A DNA stretch of 62,598 nt from an uncultured Bacteroidales bacterium (GTDB lineage Bacteria > Bacteroidota > Bacteroidia > Bacteroidales > UBA932). The translations under genes were made by a program, and so were the position numbers. Within the stretch, counting starts at the first letter, position 1; each line of letters opens with the position of its first letter. This document shows, piece after piece, positions 52,710-62,598 of the stretch. The notes under the pieces were generated by a model, which saw only the letters and a program-made list of their open reading frames with translations, made no database searches and was not told the DNA's origin. The stretch is taken from positions 1 to 62,598 of the forward strand of contig CAMYYI010000009.1 of assembly GCA_947303465.1 (NCBI GenBank), in the 5' to 3' direction.

Positions 52710-52941
52710 ACCGTCAGAATATTGTCGTTGAGCATGAGGGCGCCGGCACGTATGGCAATCACAGCCTCAACCCCGCCCGCACGCCAGCGGATCTCGCCCC
52801 TGGTCAGGGTGGAAACTATAGGCGCATGGCCTGGCAGCACCTCGAAACGGCCCATCGTTCCAGGTAGGAAAACCGCCTCGACGGGTCCTTCGAAGGCCGT
52901 ACCTTCAGGGGTCAGAATCTTAAGTGTGAGAGCCTTGTCCA

Positions 52942-52942
<1 letters not shown>
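52688..52942 (-). CDS. atpC: F-type ATP synthase epsilon subunit (beta-sandwich only)
   Basis: An 84-aa protein with the N-terminal beta-sandwich (LKILTPEGTAFEGPVEAVFLPGTMGRFEVLPGHAPIVSTL). It ends before the C-terminal two-helix inhibitory domain (E. coli 139 aa), so ATPase self-inhibition through epsilon is probably absent. Short epsilon subunits are usual in Bacteroidota. It overlaps atpD by 1 nt and atpB by 22 nt. Confidence 0.93.
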
Positions 52943-55329
<2,387 letters not shown>

Positions 55330-55333
<4 letters not shown>

Positions 55334-57132
55334 CGTATATCCAGTGACAGGTCTTTAATAAGTTCCCCTACTTCCGGGTTGCGTTGCATAAGGTCCTGTG
55401 CCTTTTCAACGGGCATGTATTTCTTGTCTTCCTGATGCTCTTCAGGAAGCACTCCGGGCTCCAGGCGTATCCTGGAGCAGTTTAACAGTTTCTGGAAGCG
55501 ATCTTCCAGCTCACGGAGCTTCTTGTCTGCAATCCAGCTGCGCTGCGCCTCGCTCACCAGGGCGAAGCCCAGGACGACTCGGCCATCCTCCTCCCGGACT
55601 TCCAGGCTGGCGGTTGCCAAGGCATTTGCGAGACGCGGCTGCGCAGTGTACATGGCTGCCAGCTCGGACCATTTGGCCTTGAGCTCCTCCGCATCCGGCA
55701 GCGGCTGCTGCGACTCAGCCGTATCTTCCTGTACCGGTTCGTCAGCAGTATCATCGCCACCCATCAGGGAACTGAGTGACAAGCCGGACGCCCGCTTCTT
55801 CGGCGCCGTCGGTTTTGGCTCGGAAGCGGCAGATTTGGGATCAGACTCGGCAGTTTCGATTCCGGCTTCGCGCGATACAGCGGGAGACGGGGAAGAAGGG
55901 GCGGCGTTACTCGGCCGCAGCCCGCTGCCGAGTGTCGAGGCAGCGGAATCAGCGAGGACGGACGTAGCCGGCTCTTCTGTCCCCGCGGACGCATTGCGCG
56001 CAGCGGAGCCTGCCGCGACAACAGCAGGAGACTCCGGCACTCCTCCGAGGAACGCCAGACGCATCAGGGCGAACTCGATGTGCAACCGCTGGTTCGTGGC
56101 GGCGCGATAACCCGCCTCACACTGGGATACGACGCCGAGCGCCTCGTAAAGGAACTTCACGCTGCATCTCTCACCCTGCTCACGATAACGCTCCCGAAGC
56201 GACGCCGGCAGGTCCAGCAGTGCATCAAGCCCCCCGGTACGGCTCACAAGCAGGTCCCGCAGGTGCCCGCCAAGTGCAGACACAAAATGAAGCGAATTGA
56301 ATCCCTTGGAAAGGATCTCATCGAAGATAAGCAACGCCGTACCGTAATCCTTGGCCAGGAATGAATCCACGAGGCGGAAACTGTATTCGTAATCCAGGAC
56401 ATTCAGATTCCGTATCACATCCTCATAGTGGATGTCGGTTCCGCAGAACGCCACCGTCTGGTCGAAGATGGTGAGGGCGTCACGCATGGCGCCGTCCGCC
56501 TTGTGCGCGATTACATGCAGCGACTCGTCATCTACGTTCACTCCCTCCTTGCCGGCAATATCCCGCAGGTTGCGCACTATATCGGGCACGCTGATGCGAT
56601 TGAAATCGTAGGTCTGGCAGCGGCTCAGGATAGTGGGTATGATCTTATGCTTCTCGGTTGTAGCCAGGATGAAGATTGCATGAGCCGGCGGCTCCTCCAG
56701 GGTCTTCAGGAAGGCGTTGAAAGCCGACTGCGTGAGCATGTGCACCTCGTCTATGATATAGACGCTGTACTTGCCCACCTGCGGCGGTATCTGCACCTGC
56801 TCCATCAGGGCCTTTATATCTTCCACACCGTTGTTGGACGCAGCGTCCAGCTCATGGATGCAGTAAGAGCGGCCCTCCTTGAAGGATACGCAGGACTCAC
56901 ATTCTCCGCACGGCTCCATGTCGGCGGAGGGGTGGGCACAGTTGATGGTCTTGGCGAAGATTCGCGCCGCACTGGTCTTTCCTACCCCTCGAGGGCCACA
57001 AAAAAGATAAGCATGCGCCAGCTGCCCCCGGATGATGGAGTTCTTGAGGGTGCGGGCTATATTGTCCTGTCCTATCAGGCTCTCGAATGAATCGGGGCGG
57101 TATTTGCGGGCGGATACTATATACTGTGCCAT
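55330..57132 (-). CDS. dnaX: DNA polymerase III subunit gamma/tau
   Basis: A 600-aa clamp-loader ATPase. Walker [14 protein letters not shown] (about 46-58), zinc site with C...CGECESC (about 67-82), [22 protein letters not shown] (Walker B and sensor region) and domain III are intact. A low-complexity Ala/Ser/Pro/Glu-rich linker (about 375-490) joins the tau-type C-terminal domain. It loads the beta sliding clamp onto DNA. No convincing A-rich frameshift site for a short gamma form was seen. The start lies 55 nt from a divergent secreted hypothetical gene. Confidence 0.96.
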
Positions 57133-57172
57133 AATATGCGGACTTTATTCTACAAATGTAGTGAATTATTTT

Positions 57173-57180
57173 TATCTTTG
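57173..57180 (+). promoter_or_regulatory. -7 box of the secreted hypothetical gene
   Basis: TATCTTTG matches TAnnTTTG and lies 7 nt before ATG 57188, so the transcript would be nearly leaderless. No clear -33 element. The region 57133-57187 separates it from the divergent dnaX. Confidence 0.45.
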
Positions 57181-57187
57181 CCTTGCT

Positions 57188-57880
57188 ATGAAACAGTCAG
57201 CAGGAAAATATTTTCTTCTTTTTATACTTCTTCTCCACTCCTTTGCCGGATGGGGGCAGTTGCGCATCTACACCCGCAGTTTCATGATCCAGGATCTTAA
57301 GAGCAAGCCGACCAAAGTGGTTCTCAACGGGTCCCGGGAATTTAACTCCGCCTTGCGCCAGGAAATCACGTCTCTGTGGACTATTACTCCCTTCGAATTC
57401 TGTACCGAAGCCGAGTATAAGAAGCAGATGAACAACTCCGACTGCTATTTTCTTCACACACAGACAAATAAGGGTATCGTATTCCTTTCCCTGGACCGCG
57501 GCGGCAAGAAGAATGATGACGACGCGCTGAAACGCCCGGTCACCCTGCTCTCCATCCCAATTTACGGCGAGCAGGACAGTTCCGGCCGCGAACTCATATA
57601 TATGCCGGCCTTCATCAGCATCATCCAGGACTATGCAGAAGCGGCACTGAATTCCGAGTGCGCCGCATACAGGGGCTTGAAATCCATCAAGAAGCGTATG
57701 CCCCGGTATTATACGCTTTATACAGACCGCGCCAAGGCCGACGAGGCTTTTGCATCGAAGTATGAGGATGCCGCTTCACTGCTGGTAATCTCACCGGATG
57801 GCAAGCGCATCGGCAAACACCGCTATGAGATGATCATAGGCACTTCCGATTACCGGCTCTACCATTATGCCAAACATTAA
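57188..57880 (+). CDS. Secreted hypothetical protein, 230 aa
   Basis: From ATG 57188, MKQSAGKYFLLFILLLHSFAGWGQ is a clear signal peptide. The mature part is polar with no motif I recognise; TPFEFCTEAEYKKQMNNSDCYFLHTQ and KGIVFLSLDRGGKKNDDDALKRPVTLLSIPI suggest a compact alpha/beta domain. The longer frame from 57032 lies antisense to dnaX and is rejected. It overlaps the next small gene by 14 nt, so the two are translated together. Function unknown; the family appears Bacteroidales-specific, by inference from lack of known motifs. Confidence 0.75.
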   Translation: MKQSAGKYFLLFILLLHSFAGWGQLRIYTRSFMIQDLKSKPTKVVLNGSREFNSALRQEITSLWTITPFEFCTEAEYKKQMNNSDCYFLHTQTNKGIVFLSLDRGGKKNDDDALKRPVTLLSIPIYGEQDSSGRELIYMPAFISIIQDYAEAALNSECAAYRGLKSIKKRMPRYYTLYTDRAKADEAFASKYEDAASLLVISPDGKRIGKHRYEMIIGTSDYRLYHYAKH

Positions 57881-58103
57881 GCTCTACGACTACATAGAGC
57901 ACAAGATCGGCATGAGCATAGAAGAAATCATCGCCGACAGTCCGGAGCGTTTCAGCGTCATTCGCACCGAGGCACTGCGTGACCTTGTGGTAATGAACCA
58001 GATAGCCGGAACCGGCTACACCGTTGAAATGCCGGAGGAGGCCCTGGAGAACCCCGAGTGCGAGCGGCTCTCGCACGATATCCCTTTCACACTGGCCGAA
58101 TAG
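57867..58103 (+). CDS. Conserved-looking small hypothetical protein, 78 aa
   Basis: A compact soluble protein (MPNIKLYDYIEHKIGMSIEEIIADSPERFSV and onward) with net negative charge and no signal peptide. It starts inside the 3' end of the secreted hypothetical gene and ends 7 nt before the GH3 gene. Coding potential is supported by tight packing on the same strand and by absence of rare codons. No domain assignment possible. Confidence 0.65.
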   Translation: MPNIKLYDYIEHKIGMSIEEIIADSPERFSVIRTEALRDLVVMNQIAGTGYTVEMPEEALENPECERLSHDIPFTLAE

Positions 58104-58110
58104 CCTTGCC

Positions 58111-60396
58111 ATGCTTACACTCGTACTTGCTGCGGCGCTCACCGTCGCCACTCCCGTGCTCCGGGAAGACAACATCCCCGAAATCGTCTCCCTCCTCACC
58201 CTGGAAGAGAAAGCCGCCATACTGGTAGGCTGCGGCTCCACAGCCTTCGACGGCATAGGCCGCAACGATATAGGCGTACAGGGCAGCGCCGGCGCTACGC
58301 ACGCGATTCCGCGACTGGGCATCCCCTCCATCGTATTCGCTGACGGGCCCGCGGGCCTCCGCATCGACCCGGTTCGTCCTGGCACGGAGAAGACCTTTTA
58401 CTGCACCGGCTTCCCCATCGGCACCATGCTGGCATCTACCTGGAACCCGTCACTGGTGGAGGAAGTAGGCCGCGCCATGGGTAACGAGGTGCTGGAGTAT
58501 GGAGTGGACGTCCTGCTCGGCCCGGGTGCCAACATTCACCGCAATCCGCTGTGCGGCAGGAACTTCGAGTACTTCTCCGAAGACCCCCTGCTGGCCGGCC
58601 TCATTGCTGCGGCGTACATCGGCGGAGTTCAGAGTAACGGTGTGGGCACATCCATCAAGCATTTCGCAGCCAACAACCAGGAGCTCAACCGCCTGCACAA
58701 TGATGCGAGAGTGTCGGAAAGGGCACTCCGGGAGATTTACCTGCGCGCCTTTGAAATAGCGGTACGGGAGGCTCAGCCATGGACGCTGATGACCTCTTAT
58801 AATTATATCAACGGGGTGCACGCGTCCGAATCGCCATGGCTGCTGACCGAGGTCCTGAGGAAAGACTGGGGCTTCCTGGGCACGGTGGTCACCGACTGGG
58901 GCGGCGGGTATGATACTGCGGCGCAGATCCATGCCGGCAACGATCTCATTCAGTCCGGTTCCGATTCCCGCTACCATGCGCTGATAGATGCAGTGCGCGA
59001 GGGCCGGCTGGCGATTGAAGATGTGGACGCCTGCGTTACCAGGGCCCTGCAGCTGATAGTCAAGTGCCCGAGTTTCAAGGGGTACCGCTTTTCCGAGGCA
59101 CCTGATCTGGAGGCTCATGCAGAAGTGTGCCGCACCGCTGCGGATGAGGGCATGGTGCTGCTGAAGAACAAGGGCGCGCTGCCGGCGGGGCCCGAGGGGG
59201 TGACTGCGCTCCTGGGCGTGACGTCCTACGCCTTTATTGCCGGCGGAACCGGTTCGGGCGATGTCCACCGCCCCTATGTGGTTGACCTTCAGCAGGGTTT
59301 GTCGGACGGAGGCTTTACCCTTGACGCGCCGCTGGATGAATTCTATAAGGAGTATATGGAGGACGAACGCTGGCGCTGCGCCATGATAGACGGCAAGAAC
59401 TCCTGGGTGATAGACAGGGAGCGGCCTATCGAAGTGGTACCTTCCGGGTTGATTAAGGCCGCCGCGGAACGCGCAGACAGGGCGTTCGTTACGCTCGGAC
59501 GCGTGTTCGGAGAGGGCAAGGACCGCGACCTTCATTACAGCTACCACCTACAGGACAACGAGTTACAGCTTCTGCGCGAGACTGCGGCGGCCTTCCACTC
59601 ACGCGGCAAGAAGGTGACCGTGATCCTGAACATCGGTGGCGTTGTTGACATGCAGGAATGGCAGGACCTGGCGGACGCCATTCTAGTCTGCTGGCAGCCC
59701 GGAGAAGAGGGTGGGCACAGCGTCGCCGCCACACTTAGCGGAGCCGTGAACCCTTCCGGACGCCTTCCCATGACCATTTCCAAGGGATATGAGTTTGAGC
59801 CGTCGGCGGCCAATTTCCCCCGCGTGTTCGAGGACAAGCCTTTCAATTACTCTTTCTATCGCAGATTGGAGGGGAATAAGAAGGACTATACCGTTAAGGA
59901 CGTTGACTATACCGACTACGAGGAGGGTATCTATGTGGGATACAGGTATTTCGGCACCTACGCGCCCAAGCATGTGGCTTATCCTTTCGGCTACGGCCTC
60001 AGCTACACGACATTCCGTTGGCACGGAATGAAGGTTTCCGAGGTGCCAGCCGCAGATGGAGACCACACCTCCTCCGCAATATCAGCAGCCGGCTATCTGG
60101 TGACGGTCGAGGTTAAGAATACCGGAAAGGTGGCGGGAAAGGATGTGGTGGAGCTTTATGTGAAGGCTCCGGGACGCGATATGGACAAGCCGTCACGCGA
60201 ACTGAAGGCTTTTGCCAAGACTCCGCTGCTGCAGCCGGGAGAAAGCTGCACCGTGGATCTTTTTGTATCACTTGAGTCACTTGCTTCCTGGAATGAGGCC
60301 AAAGGCACATGGGTGCTCGAACACGGCCGCTATCGCTTCATAGCCGCACGCAATGCCGCCGACCGCGGTATAAGCCACGGAGTCCAAGTTAAGTAA
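58111..60396 (+). CDS. Glycoside hydrolase family 3 beta-glycosidase (exported)
   Basis: A 761-aa protein from ATG 58111 (MLTLVLAAALTVATPVL, a short signal). The TIM-barrel domain has DGPAGLRID, GRNFEYFSEDPLLAG, KHFAANNQELNRLHNDARVSERALREIYLRAFE and the nucleophile D262 (VVTDWGGG). An alpha/beta sandwich domain (MVLLKNKGALP) and a C-terminal fibronectin type III-like domain (VEVKNTGKVAGKDVVELYV) follow. It would release terminal beta-linked glucose or xylose from oligosaccharides in the periplasm. The acid/base Glu cannot be assigned by eye. It is the main gene of a small plus-strand unit. Confidence 0.93.
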   Translation: MLTLVLAAALTVATPVLREDNIPEIVSLLTLEEKAAILVGCGSTAFDGIGRNDIGVQGSAGATHAIPRLGIPSIVFADGPAGLRIDPVRPGTEKTFYCTGFPIGTMLASTWNPSLVEEVGRAMGNEVLEYGVDVLLGPGANIHRNPLCGRNFEYFSEDPLLAGLIAAAYIGGVQSNGVGTSIKHFAANNQELNRLHNDARVSERALREIYLRAFEIAVREAQPWTLMTSYNYINGVHASESPWLLTEVLRKDWGFLGTVVTDWGGGYDTAAQIHAGNDLIQSGSDSRYHALIDAVREGRLAIEDVDACVTRALQLIVKCPSFKGYRFSEAPDLEAHAEVCRTAADEGMVLLKNKGALPAGPEGVTALLGVTSYAFIAGGTGSGDVHRPYVVDLQQGLSDGGFTLDAPLDEFYKEYMEDERWRCAMIDGKNSWVIDRERPIEVVPSGLIKAAAERADRAFVTLGRVFGEGKDRDLHYSYHLQDNELQLLRETAAAFHSRGKKVTVILNIGGVVDMQEWQDLADAILVCWQPGEEGGHSVAATLSGAVNPSGRLPMTISKGYEFEPSAANFPRVFEDKPFNYSFYRRLEGNKKDYTVKDVDYTDYEEGIYVGYRYFGTYAPKHVAYPFGYGLSYTTFRWHGMKVSEVPAADGDHTSSAISAAGYLVTVEVKNTGKVAGKDVVELYVKAPGRDMDKPSRELKAFAKTPLLQPGESCTVDLFVSLESLASWNEAKGTWVLEHGRYRFIAARNAADRGISHGVQVK

Positions 60397-60400
60397 GATT

Positions 60401-60649
60401 ATGAAAAGGATTGTCGTAACCCTTCTAACAACTGCGCTTTGCTTGACGCTGACCTGCAGCGCGGGGGCCAGGGACTACAAGTTCACCGAGGCCTCCGGGC
60501 TCACCCTTACCGGAAAGCTCTTCCCTGATACCCCCAATCCATACCACCGCGTAGATACATCACGGTTCAAGGGTTTCACAAAAGGCGAGAACCTGCTGGT
60601 GCGCCAGGCTTCCGGCATTGCATGCGCATTCTCCGCAAGTACGGAATAA
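60401..60649 (+). pseudogene. Truncated SGNH-hydrolase-type secreted protein fragment (82 aa)
   Basis: A signal peptide (MKRIVVTLLTTALCLTLTCSAGA) is followed by a segment resembling the N-terminal beta domain of Bacteroidales SGNH/GDSL esterases (LTLTGKLFPDTPNPYHRVDTSRFKG, then LLVRQASGIACAF). It stops at TAA about where the full-length proteins continue into the catalytic domain, so no Ser/His/Asp triad is present. It starts 4 nt after the GH3 gene, so it was probably an esterase partner that lost its 3' part. It could instead be a functional small protein. Confidence 0.6.
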
Positions 60650-60660
60650 AATAGTTGGGC

Positions 60661-60703
60661 TACTGTCGGTTGGGGTCCAGAAGATGGACCGCTGCCGACA
60701 GTA
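60661..60703. terminator. Nested hairpin between convergent genes
   Basis: Outer stem TACTGTCGG/CCGACAGTA (60661-60669 with 60695-60703) and inner stem GGTCCA/TGGACC (60674-60679 with 60685-60690). It lies between the convergent esterase fragment and pnp and probably terminates both, though no long T-run follows. The outer-plus-inner layout resembles the palindromes at 28533-28864. Confidence 0.6.
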
Positions 60704-60718
60704 TATGTGAAACTCACT

Positions 60719-62598
60719 CTAGTAGAGCTCGTCTACCGGTTCGCGATAGTCGTCCGCAGTGGGAGCGGGGGCTGAAGGGCGGGGTCCGGAGCTGTGACGG
60801 GGACGGTCGTCCCTGCGGGGACCGCGGTCGCCGTCACGACGTTCGCGACGCTCACCTCCCTCACGGCGGGGTCCACGGTCACCGCCCTCGCGGCGCTCGC
60901 GACGTTCGCCACCCTCACGGCGCTCACCGCCTTCGCGGCGCGGTCCGCGGTCGCCACGGCCCTTAGGCTCAACATAGCCCTCGGGCTTCTCGGTCAAGGC
61001 GCGCATGGAAAGGCGCATCTTGCCGGTCTTGGGGTCAATCTCGAGGAGCTTAACGTCAACCTCGTCGCCTACGCTCAGCACGTCCTCGACCTTGTCGGTC
61101 TTGGTCCATGCAATCTCGCTGACATGCAGCAGGCCCTCTTTACCGGGGAGTATCTCGATGAAAGCACCGAACTCCAGGATGCTCACGACCTTTCCGTGAT
61201 AGACCTGTCCGGCCTCAGGAACGGCACAGATGCCCTTGATCCAGTCGACAGCCTTCTTCATGGCGTCCTTGTCGGCGGAAGCTATATCCACAACACCCTC
61301 GGTGAGGTTGGTTCCGGGGATAGGCACCTCGTCGATGGCGATAGTAGTGCCGGTCTCCTTCTGAATCTTCTGGATGGTCTCACCGCCCTTGCCGATAACG
61401 GCACCGATGAACTCTGCAGGGATGCGGAGCTGCTCGATACGGGGAACGAAAGGCTTGTAGTCCTCGCGAGGCTCGCTGATGGTCTTCATCATCTCGCCCA
61501 TGATGTGCATGCGGCCCTGGCGTGCCTGCTCTAGAGCCTTCTCCAGTACCTCGTAGCTGAGGCCGTCGACCTTGATGTCCATCTGGGTTGCGGTGATACC
61601 GTCGGCGGTACCGGTGACCTTGAAGTCCATGTCGCCGAGATGGTCCTCGTCGCCGAGGATATCGGTGAGGATGGCGTAGCGGTCATTGGGGCGCTCTGCA
61701 TCGGTGATAAGTCCCATCGCCACACCGGCAACCGGCTTCTTGATCTTCACGCCTGCGTCCATGAGGGCGAGGCAGCCGCCGCAGACGGAGGCCATGGAAG
61801 AGGAGCCGTTGGACTCCAGGATATCGGAGACTACGCGCACTGCGTAAGGATTCTCGGGAGCTACAGGGATGACAGGCTTGAGAGCCCTCATCGCCAGGTT
61901 GCCGTGGCCGATCTCACGGCGGCCGACACCCCTCTGGGGCTTGGCCTCACCGGTAGCGAACGGCGGGAAGTTGTAGTGCAGCACGAACTGCTGGTCGCCC
62001 TGGATGAGCACCTCGTCCATCTCCTTCATATCCAGCTTGGTACCGAGGGTGACGGAAGCGAGGGACTGGGTCTCACCGCGGGTGAAGATGGCGCTGCCGT
62101 GTGCGCAGGGGAGATAATCCACCTCGCACCAGATGGGGCGCACCTCGTTGCAGACACGGCCGTCCAGACGTATTCCTTCGTCCAGAATCATATTGCGCAT
62201 GGCTTCCTTCTCTACGTCGTGGTAGTAGCGGGCGACCATGGCCATCCTGGCTGCATAAGCCTCCTTCTCCTCCTCTGTCTGAGGCTCGGGGATGGTGGCG
62301 ATGAACTCTTCCTGGATGGCTGCGAAGCCGTCCTCGCGCTCGTGCTTGGGCTTTGCGCTCTTTGCGAGGGCATAGCACTTGGGATAGCAGAAGTCGTACA
62401 CCTGCTTCTTGAGGTCCTCATCCTGCTCGTCGTGAGGATAGTCGCGCTTGGCCTTGTCAGTACCGAGTTCGGCCATGAGTTCCTTCTGTACGCGGCAGTG
62501 CTTCTTGATTTCTTCGTGGGCGAACTTGATGGCCTCCAGCATATCGTGCTCGGAAACCTCGTTCATTTCGCCTTCCACCATCATGATGTTCTCCTCGG
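60719..62598 (-). CDS. pnp: Polyribonucleotide nucleotidyltransferase (PNPase), 5' part outside window
   Basis: The coding frame stays open to the window edge ([11 protein letters not shown] precedes the first in-window Met), so about the first 180-200 residues are missing. Present: end of RNase PH domain 1, the alpha-helical linker, RNase PH domain 2 ([29 protein letters not shown]), the KH domain ([20 protein letters not shown]) and S1 domain ([35 protein letters not shown]). The C-terminus is a long Arg/Gly/Glu-rich tail of [18 protein letters not shown] repeats. PNPase degrades RNA 3' to 5' by phosphorolysis; the tail may give extra RNA binding. Confidence 0.96.
   Translation of the reverse strand, partial: EENIMMVEGEMNEVSEHDMLEAIKFAHEEIKKHCRVQKELMAELGTDKAKRDYPHDEQDEDLKKQVYDFCYPKCYALAKSAKPKHEREDGFAAIQEEFIATIPEPQTEEEKEAYAARMAMVARYYHDVEKEAMRNMILDEGIRLDGRVCNEVRPIWCEVDYLPCAHGSAIFTRGETQSLASVTLGTKLDMKEMDEVLIQGDQQFVLHYNFPPFATGEAKPQRGVGRREIGHGNLAMRALKPVIPVAPENPYAVRVVSDILESNGSSSMASVCGGCLALMDAGVKIKKPVAGVAMGLITDAERPNDRYAILTDILGDEDHLGDMDFKVTGTADGITATQMDIKVDGLSYEVLEKALEQARQGRMHIMGEMMKTISEPREDYKPFVPRIEQLRIPAEFIGAVIGKGGETIQKIQKETGTTIAIDEVPIPGTNLTEGVVDIASADKDAMKKAVDWIKGICAVPEAGQVYHGKVVSILEFGAFIEILPGKEGLLHVSEIAWTKTDKVEDVLSVGDEVDVKLLEIDPKTGKMRLSMRALTEKPEGYVEPKGRGDRGPRREGGERREGGERRERREGGDRGPRREGGERRERRDGDRGPRRDDRPRHSSGPRPSAPAPTADDYREPVDELY

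Noticed and set aside
55850..56040. Another palindromic insertion in the dnaX linker
   Set aside because: Short hairpins such as ACTCGGC/GCCGAGT are present, but neither the family A core nor a family B unit is found, and low-complexity linkers are normal in DnaX.

Overview
The window looks like chromosomal DNA of a GC-rich member of the Bacteroidales (Bacteroidota). The evidence is two SusC/SusD pairs, an ECF sigma/FecR control pair, Bacteroidota-type promoters (-7 box TAnnTTTG), a T9SS sorting domain with a PorV-like barrel, a Bacteroidota-order F-type ATP synthase operon, and lipoprotein signals throughout. GC content and frequent ATA isoleucine codons would suit a gut lineage near Rikenellaceae or UBA932, but I cannot fix the family.

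Layout. 1-2170: end of a tRNA-Pro-like gene, then a CobW/COG0523 metallochaperone with a CDF metal exporter. 2179-21101 (minus): one dense locus read as ECF sigma, FecR anti-sigma, STN-containing SusC, SusD, FISUMP-type lipoprotein, a 47-aa peptide, a fimbrillin-like/GLUG lipoprotein, a 49-58-aa peptide, a second GLUG lipoprotein, a GLUG-GDPD fusion and a stand-alone GDPD lipoprotein. I infer a cell-surface-signalling system for capturing and cleaving a glycerophosphodiester-containing ligand. 21155-28489: housekeeping genes (tsaB, cvpA-like; divergent ileS, dksA-like, lspA, histidine phosphatase) and tRNA-Ser(TGA). 28490-28917: a gene-free stretch packed with nested palindromes. 28918-33784 (minus): greA, HIT, thioredoxin-fold lipoprotein, ribulokinase and FAD oxidoreductase, joined by short overlaps. 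33886-38103: a second histidine phosphatase, a membrane polyferredoxin and a Tat-exported aldo/keto reductase-ferredoxin. 38431-47790: second SusC/SusD/lipoprotein set with an expression-type codon bias, then a T9SS-sorted subtilase and a PorV-like barrel. 47787-57132 (minus): dnaX, lptB and the atpDCBEFHAG operon. 57188-60649: two hypotheticals, a GH3 enzyme and a truncated SGNH-hydrolase fragment. 60719-end (minus): 5'-truncated pnp.

The most unusual feature is a set of palindromic elements lying in frame inside conserved genes. Family A (three copies: tsaB, a histidine phosphatase, a polyferredoxin) has an identical 37-nt core, a small hairpin whose two sides change together, and outer inverted arms whose sequence is different at each locus. 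Family B (four full or partial copies: ileS, atpG, atpB, lptB) is a REP-like repeat also read through as protein. One intergenic palindrome has arms matching the 3' end of the neighbouring tRNA-Ser. Together these resemble in-frame palindromic elements such as those described in Rickettsia, but with locus-specific arms that I do not recognise from any described family.
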